Assembly: GCA_019671135.1 (NCBI GenBank)
Contig: JAHRHY010000006.1
Location: forward strand, 1,488,001 to 1,552,000
Reading direction: 5' to 3'
Length of the DNA: 64,000 nt
Origin: Linnemannia hyalina
Lineage: Eukaryota > Mortierellomycota > Mortierellomycetes > Mortierellales > Mortierellaceae
The number at the start of each line of letters is the position of its first letter. Within the stretch, counting starts at the first letter, position 1. Made by a program: the position numbers and the translations under genes. Of the stretch, positions 58,555 to 64,000 are shown piece after piece. The notes under the pieces were generated by a model. That model was not told the origin of the DNA and did not search any database. It saw only the letters and a list, made by a program, of their open reading frames with translations.

Positions 58555-58570
58555 TATATCACGTGATATA
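58555..58570. promoter_or_regulatory. 16-bp perfect palindrome centred on an E-box
   Basis: TATATCACGTGATATA, a complete inverted repeat around CACGTG. ATCACGTGAT is the form preferred by several fungal bHLH proteins, including SREBP/Tye7 types and Cbf1-like factors. It lies 9 bp from the CRE-type site and 177 bp from the PP4C start. Confidence 0.6.
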
Positions 58571-59221
58571 TTGGTGGCGCACATGGATCGCCAAGCGAGT
58601 GAGAGATTTGAAAAAACTCTAAACGTTCCGCATAAAAGTGTTTCCCCGGTGCATCGGCGTTGGACGAGAGGGCCTTTATCACCCAGACAGTGCGCCAATG
58701 ACGCAGCAGCATGTGTTAGCTACGACGGAACAGACATGATTCAGAAACAAAGGGTTGAGGCAGGCAGCCAGCTTGCTAGGGGCTATTTATTTTTCAACTG
58801 CGACGTTGTGTCGGTCCATCAGGCGAAGCGCAGCGTCAGTCATCTGTATTTGTTTTTATATATCTCATGTAGTTTGCTTACAACACGATCTGGTCCAATA
58901 TAAAAGAGGCCTCTTTTCCCTATGTTCTTTTTCTTCCTTTTTACTAATCACTTTCTTCGTCAGCAATCTTTGTATAGTCTTTACTCTATCCCATCCGCAT
59001 TTCGCGCCTTTTCCTTCCTTTCTCTCCATATCTCCACTCGCTTCTCCTTTCGCTCGACACACCCTCTCCACTCCCTCTTTTGCTTTCATACCTCTTTCCC
59101 GGTTTCCTTTCATTCATCATTTCCAACAACCTCAACGTCAACACCTTCACCGTCGCCGCCCCATTGCCTTCATTTTCGATCGTGTCGCATTTATAATAAC
59201 CAACCTAGCGGAAAATCAATC

Positions 59222-61319
59222 ATGATCACCTCTTCATCATACGACTCCCTCAACAACTCGACGTTGACAAATGTACAATCCCTCGGATTCTGGGGTCATC
59301 CTACTTCCTCAGGTAAGGCGACTAGGCATAAGCAATTAAAAAGAAAAAACAATAGCCGTGCCAATATTTCTTTTCGGCGTCTGCGCGCGATTGGCTATCC
59401 AAGGAAGGGCTTTCATGGACTAACTCCCACTTCTCTTCCTCTCCTTCATTGTTAATAGTCGGTAAGTTGTGATTTAGGCTATTTCTCCTTGTCGGACGAG
59501 GGGACTGGCTACCCAAGCGTGGATCCAAACCCATCAATCGTTCACCCATTCACTCCCTTTACTCCTTTCATGGCCTGTGTTCTCTTTGTCCTCTCTTTGT
59601 CCGAGAGCCAATCCGCAGCTCCAATTGGTGTCAATTGCGCTCGTCAATGCAAGGTTTTTCTTTCTTTTCTTCGTTCTTTTCTTTCCCTCCTTCACTCACT
59701 TTCTTTATGACATTTCGGTGCCAAGACAGAAAGCCTGCACTGAAGTGACATTTTCTTCCTGGTCCTGCTAACTAAGACATTTACCGACTCCAGTCTCGGG
59801 GCATTTTTTCTTGACATTTTTCTTTTGACACCGTTTATGTTGCGCAGATACATATTTTTTGTCCGTGTGAGAGCAAGGGTGTTGAGGGCGTGGGTGTGTT
59901 GCATTGACCAAGTCCCCTATTATTTTTATGACGCTCTGCTCACACCCCTCCTTGTGTGATATCGAAGTTACCTTAGTCTTCTATTTTTTTGTCTGTCTTG
60001 ACAGACAGAAACACATGTGCGTTTTGATGCATGTGTTGTCGCGGCACGCTTGGGTTTCTTGTCACGCTTGGGGCACAGGGATTATTGTCCAATGTCCAGT
60101 GGGATAAACAAACGGGTCAATGGATCATCGGGAGCATGGCTTAAACGAGAGGAGAGAAGTCATCGCTATTGGGTTTGACATAATAGTGCAACGATAAGAG
60201 GATACATAGAAAGAGTCATGCAGCAGACCCATCGTCGTCGACAGCATGTCGAACAGCTTGTCAACGACATCATAGTAATTCTCCCTCCTCCCTCACTTCA
60301 TAATCAGACCCCTTCTGCCGTCTTCACAACAACACCCCCTGTATATTTGTATTTCTTTCTCCACAATTCATGGACCCTTATGACCCTTTTTTCTATCCCT
60401 CTCGTTCTCGGACATACTCAAACAAACGAACCCCCCCCAATGTATTATCGATCGTGTGCGAGTTGTCTGCGTGCACAATCAATTACCCATCCTCACAAAA
60501 ACTGACCACACCATCCTTTTCTCTCTCTCTCTCTACGGTCTACCTTCAACCCGTAAAATAGACTGGTGTGAGAGCAACTATGTCAAATCCCACTACGTCG
60601 CCGAGTTCTTCAACTCCCTCTCCTCCCTCTCCATGATCCTCGTCGGCCTCGCAGGCGTCTATCTCCACTCAACCTTCGAGAAGCGCTTCCTCCTCGCCTT
60701 TGGTTCCATCATCGTCGTTGGCATCGGTTCCATCGCCTTCCATGGGACCCTTCTCTTCCCCCTCCAGATGCTCGATGAAGTCCCCATGGTCTACTGTGTC
60801 CTCGTCATTGTCTACTGTTGCGCCGAGAACAAATCCTACAGGCGCTATGGTGCTTGGTTTCCCATTGGGTTGACTCTCTATGGACTCTTGACGACTGTCA
60901 TCATGCTTTATGCCGGGCCTGAGAACCATCTGTTGGAGTTTGTTGTCTTCCAGTCGTCGTTTATCTTTGTCGTGCTCGTGGTCGCCTCTCATATCACAAA
61001 GATCTATGCCCGTCTGACGGATCAGTCGATCAAGCGGCTGTGGGGCACCACTGTGGCGACGGGATTGACGGCGTACGCCTACTGGAATATTGACTTTAGG
61101 ATGTGCGATGTCATGCAAAACTTGCCTTTTGGACTGTGGAACCCTCAATTCCATGCCTGGTGGCATGTCGGTGCTTCGATCTGTTCGTACATGATCTGTC
61201 TGTTGATCTGTTATGACCGTGCAGAGAACTTGGATCGCAAACCAAGAGTCGAGTGGAAGGGTGGTGTACTCCCTTTTGTCGTCGTTGACAAGATGAACAT
61301 CAAGATAAAGTCGTGCTAA
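59222..61319 (+). CDS. Alkaline ceramidase (ACER/YPC1 type)
   Basis: Predicted 283-aa seven-helix membrane enzyme of the ER or Golgi that hydrolyses ceramide to a sphingoid base and fatty acid. Exons: 59222-59312, a 3-nt microexon 59459-59461, 60562-61319. Family motifs are present: GFWGHPTSS then V-DWCESNY at the start, GIGSIAFHGTL with the Ser and His of the zinc site, MLDEVPM (Asp) and QFHAWWH (two His). The helices are clear in the long last exon. With the microexon, six residues separate GFWG from DWCE, as in human ACER3 (GYWG...DWCE); without it there are five. The second intron (1100 nt) is long for this window. AATAAA-like sequence follows the stop. Confidence 0.92.
59459..59461 (+). 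other. Probable 3-nt microexon (TCG) of the ceramidase gene
   Basis: Flanked by a good acceptor (CTTCATTGTTAATAG) and a perfect donor (GTAAGTTG). The preceding exon ends in G (phase 1) and the next begins with AC. Inserting TCG gives GTC GAC, a Val-Asp, and keeps the frame. Confidence 0.7.
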
Positions 61320-61396
61320 GCACTGGATACTCAGAAAAATAAAACAAATTCATTATATTTTACATGTGGGTGAATGTTATAGGGGAGTGCTAGAAG

Positions 61397-63409
61397 TTAT
61401 TGAGGAGTGCTAGAAGTTGTAGTCGTTGTTGAAGTCCTGACAACATTCATCTCCTGAGCATTCAAAGGTGAACCCGACGCTCTCGAAGGCGATCGTGTCA
61501 CAACTGAAGAAACCATCGTAGACGAAGTGACAGTTGTTGTCGTCGACAGATCTCCTCCAGAAAGACTGCTCCGAGGATGATGACTGACTTCCCGAGTAGT
61601 GTTGGACCGACTACTGCTCGATTTGCTGCCATTGCTCCGGTGATGACGCTCATGACGCTCCTGTCGCTCATGTCGTTCATGGTGATGGTGATGTCCAGCA
61701 AACTTTGTGGTCGAAAGTGTCAACAACGACGACGACTCTGTATGATCTCCGCCCAAATGATCCGTCATCTCCACCTCTCTATCCAATTCCTCCAGCTGTC
61801 CTAGTACAAGACCCACAAGATGGTCTTGGCGCTCAACATCCCAGCTGGCTCTCTCTAACTCAAAACGGCTCTTGCGACGAGCCTCCATCAGACGATCCTC
61901 GTCCTGTCGCAGCTTTTTAGCCTCTTCCCGATACCTCTGCACCTCCAGCTCGATTTCTGGCGCCCATGAAAGCTTGGTAACATCGACCACTGCACTCATG
62001 ATCTGCTGCTGTTGCTGTTGAAGGAGCTGATGTGCAGTTGGTTGTGTTGGGAGTCCAGTGGGGCCGGGACCAGAGTTGACAGGACCGTTCTGGTTGTTGT
62101 TTTGGTTGTTATTGCTGTTATTACTGCTGTTGTTGTTGTTGCTGTTGTTGCTGTTGTTGTTGTTATTGTTGTTGTTGTTGCTGTTGTTATTGTTATTGTT
62201 GCTGTACGATGAAGATGGGGCCTGATGGGGAGTGCTCGACGCTGACTTGTAGGGACCCGAGCTATAGCTGTGGTTCGCAGGTCCACTGGGCAGGTTGGCG
62301 GAGGGATGAGGTACTGGAAGGGACGATGCTGGAGCCATGGGAATGGGCGGTCCAGCAGAGTGTCGGCTCTGGTATGGTCCTCCAGGGACGCCACTTCCGC
62401 TTCTACTCATGCCAGATGACTCGCGTTCCCGTTCCCTCTCTCTCTCACGGTCTCTGTCTCGCTCCCTTTCGCGCTCTCGGATTTCTCTCTCTCGCTCACG
62501 TTCACGCTCACGCTCGCGTTCGCGTTCCCTGTCCCGTTCGCGTTGTTCACGTTCCCGTTCTCGGTCTCTGTCACGTTCCCTGTCTCGATCTCTTTCCCGC
62601 TCCCGCTCCCGTTCTCTCTCCCTCTCCCTGTCACGGTCCCGATCCCGCTCACGGTGGTCGATTTCATACTCTGGGATCTGTCCTGGTTCTGGACCTGGTG
62701 AAAAGGTCCTGGGAGCCACGGCGGGCCGATCCGATGACTGCGCCGCAGGTCCGTCCTTCCTTGAAGAGTCCAGAGATGGGGATGCAACTCTAGAGGCCGA
62801 TGACGGCCGACCCGATGCTGCGCCGGAAGACGAAGGTGGTGGCGGAAGTTGATGTGCAGTAGGTCGTCGTGCAGGTGGAGGTGGCGGGTGCGCATGAGGA
62901 AGTCGAAGCTGATTGTGAGGCGAGGGTGACTGATAGGAGGACGACGAAGAACCATAGTGCAAAGAAGGGTGTCGACTGGGTGGAACACCATGACCCATAT
63001 GTCCGGGTGAGTTTGAGCTTCCGTGTCTAGACCTTGGTGGCGGTGGCGAAGGGCGATAGGGGTGGTAGGGCTCATTGCTGCCTCCTCTGGAATAATAGTC
63101 TCTCTCGTTTCGGTAATAAGGGTGATGCTCTCTTGAAGAGTAGTAGGACGAGGGCATGTGGGGTGGCGACCGATGAGAACTGCTGCCGCGGTAGTGTCCG
63201 TCGAGATGATAGGATGGGTCGCCTGGGGATCGAGATCGGGCGCGAGAGGCTCCTCCACTACTTGATGCACCGTTGGCATTGTTTGGGTTGTTGCTGGATC
63301 CTCCTCCTCCGCCACTTGAGCCTGATGCTGTGGGTGGGCCGCTGTAGCGTTCAGTTGAGGATCCGCGACGGTGTTCTCCTGATGACCGTGAGTAGGAGTG
63401 TCGATCCAT
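61397..63409 (-). CDS. Low-complexity RE/RD-rich protein with C-terminal coiled coil
   Basis: Predicted 670-aa protein with no recognised family. The ATG at 63409 follows CCCTCC and opens a single exon; an upstream coding exon cannot be ruled out. In order: a Ser/Gly/Arg/Tyr/His/Pro-rich N-terminus, a run of alternating Arg-Glu and Arg-Asp dipeptides (about residues 262-335), Ser/Pro-rich sequence, a long poly-Asn tract (about 400-438) and a Gln tract. Then comes the only ordered part, a charged coiled coil (about 480-550: ALSWAPEIE-like start, ELEVQRYREEAKKLRQDEDR, ending QLEELDREVEM). The tail is His/Arg/Ser/Thr-rich. The RE/RD tract resembles splicing or nuclear-speckle proteins, so a nuclear RNA role is a guess. 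Confidence 0.72.
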   Translation of the reverse strand: MDRHSYSRSSGEHRRGSSTERYSGPPTASGSSGGGGGSSNNPNNANGASSSGGASRARSRSPGDPSYHLDGHYRGSSSHRSPPHMPSSYYSSREHHPYYRNERDYYSRGGSNEPYHPYRPSPPPPRSRHGSSNSPGHMGHGVPPSRHPSLHYGSSSSSYQSPSPHNQLRLPHAHPPPPPARRPTAHQLPPPPSSSGAASGRPSSASRVASPSLDSSRKDGPAAQSSDRPAVAPRTFSPGPEPGQIPEYEIDHRERDRDRDRERERERERERERDRDRERDRDREREREQRERDREREREREREREREREIRERERERDRDRERERERERESSGMSRSGSGVPGGPYQSRHSAGPPIPMAPASSLPVPHPSANLPSGPANHSYSSGPYKSASSTPHQAPSSSYSNNNNNNSNNNNNNNNNSNNSNNNNSSNNSNNNQNNNQNGPVNSGPGPTGLPTQPTAHQLLQQQQQQIMSAVVDVTKLSWAPEIELEVQRYREEAKKLRQDEDRLMEARRKSRFELERASWDVERQDHLVGLVLGQLEELDREVEMTDHLGGDHTESSSLLTLSTTKFAGHHHHHERHERQERHERHHRSNGSKSSSSRSNTTREVSHHPRSSLSGGDLSTTTTVTSSTMVSSVVTRSPSRASGSPLNAQEMNVVRTSTTTTTSSTPQ

Positions 63410-64000
63410 GGAGGGCACTTTCCGCAGTTGTGCGTGTGTTCGTTATTATTGTAGTTGTTGTCGTTGTTGTTTGTTGTTGTTGTAAGAGATGTTGGAGATC
63501 GACGTTTAACTTTGTCGAGTGAGGTGGAGGGCACGATACAAAATGTGCAGGTTGTGCGATCAAATAATCTTCCTGTTCGCTGTGACTGACATTGGGCGTG
63601 GTCTCTCTCTTCTGGTTGGTGTGGCCGCTGTTGATCCACTAAGCCTTGCTTTGCCGTCTTGATGGATCTATGGTCGACTTACTTCTTTCTTTCCTTGGCT
63701 CTCACTCGTTAGGAGACATATTACTGAACGCAATGGTCATGATGAGCATCTGGGGTCACCGGATCTGCCTCGTACGATGACTTGTACTTTTTTTTGTTTA
63801 TCTTGCAATTGCTTTTGCAAAATATTCAGTTCTTCGTAAAACTTTACGCTGCCTTCCCTGCTGGTTTCTGTGGTCACATCATATTACCTTTAGCTGAGGT
63901 CTGGTAGCATGGTTGGTTGAACACTTCCCCCACAGTTGTTCACCTAATCATGTCAGGCTGATTGTTCCTCTTTCTCTTTTTTTCACACTTCAAAAATTCC
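63410..64000. other. Right-edge region upstream of the RE/RD-rich gene
   Basis: 591 bp with a TTG-rich microsatellite-like stretch (63440-63482), which is probably leader or promoter of the gene on the left. No gene seen before the window ends. Confidence 0.5.

Larger units (their letters stand above)
58379..59221. promoter_or_regulatory. Divergent promoter region, PP4C / alkaline ceramidase
   Basis: 843 bp between the two start codons. It carries a CRE-type palindrome and an E-box palindrome about 160-190 bp from the PP4C start, and a pyrimidine-rich leader before the ceramidase ATG. No gene seen. Confidence 0.65.

Noticed and set aside
62407..63639. 410-codon alternative minus-strand frame over the RE/RD-rich gene
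   Set aside because: His/Arg/Thr-rich shadow of repetitive codons; the other frame is longer and contains the coiled coil.

Overview
The window looks like nuclear DNA of a filamentous early-diverging fungus, most likely Mucoromycota and plausibly Mortierellaceae; this assignment is an inference. Genes are split by many short GT-AG introns (mostly 60 to 250 nt). Proteins carry Asn, Gln, Ser and Arg-Glu tracts, and homopolymer runs are common in introns and spacers. The content is fungal: a kexin, a copper-fist regulator, chitin deacetylases, an alkaline ceramidase and a GPI-type wall protein. An exportin-6-like receptor and an SFSWAP-like splicing factor are also present, and both are missing from the common yeasts. 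Exon models were built by hand from splice signals, reading phase and family conservation. Apart from the partial kexin, the intron-containing models sum to whole codons.

Layout, left to right. 1-7163: the 5' part of a kexin protease (-), then a 12-exon full-size ABCG transporter (-). 8946-19603: an SFSWAP-like protein (+), an unrecognised single-exon protein (+) and an M1 aminopeptidase (+) carrying a coding 24-bp minisatellite. 20187-25451: an exportin-6-like protein (+). 25679-29576: an accessory island with four 5'-truncated non-LTR retrotransposon copies placed around a 244-bp inverted repeat, each arm of which holds a tRNA-Asp(GTC) gene. 29970-34639: two tandem chitin deacetylase genes (-). 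35845-36156: a small Thr/Ser-rich GPI-type protein (-). 39282-42657: a copper-fist transcription factor (-). 42658-48020: 5.4 kb with no credible gene. 48021-52019: a large LysM protein without a signal peptide (-). 53028-54777: malate dehydrogenase ending in AKL (-). 56638-58378: the PP4 phosphatase catalytic subunit (-), divergent from an alkaline ceramidase (59222-61319, +). 61397-63409: a low-complexity RE/RD-rich protein (-).

The genes do not form one pathway. Loose themes are cell wall and secretion (kexin, two chitin deacetylases, the GPI protein, possibly the LysM protein), membrane lipid and transport (ABCG transporter, ceramidase) and housekeeping. The most notable observations are a probable 3-nt microexon in the ceramidase gene, the tRNA-Asp/LINE inverted duplication joined at a 21-bp near-palindrome, the minisatellite inside the aminopeptidase, and a 16-bp E-box palindrome beside a CRE-type site in the PP4C/ceramidase divergent promoter.
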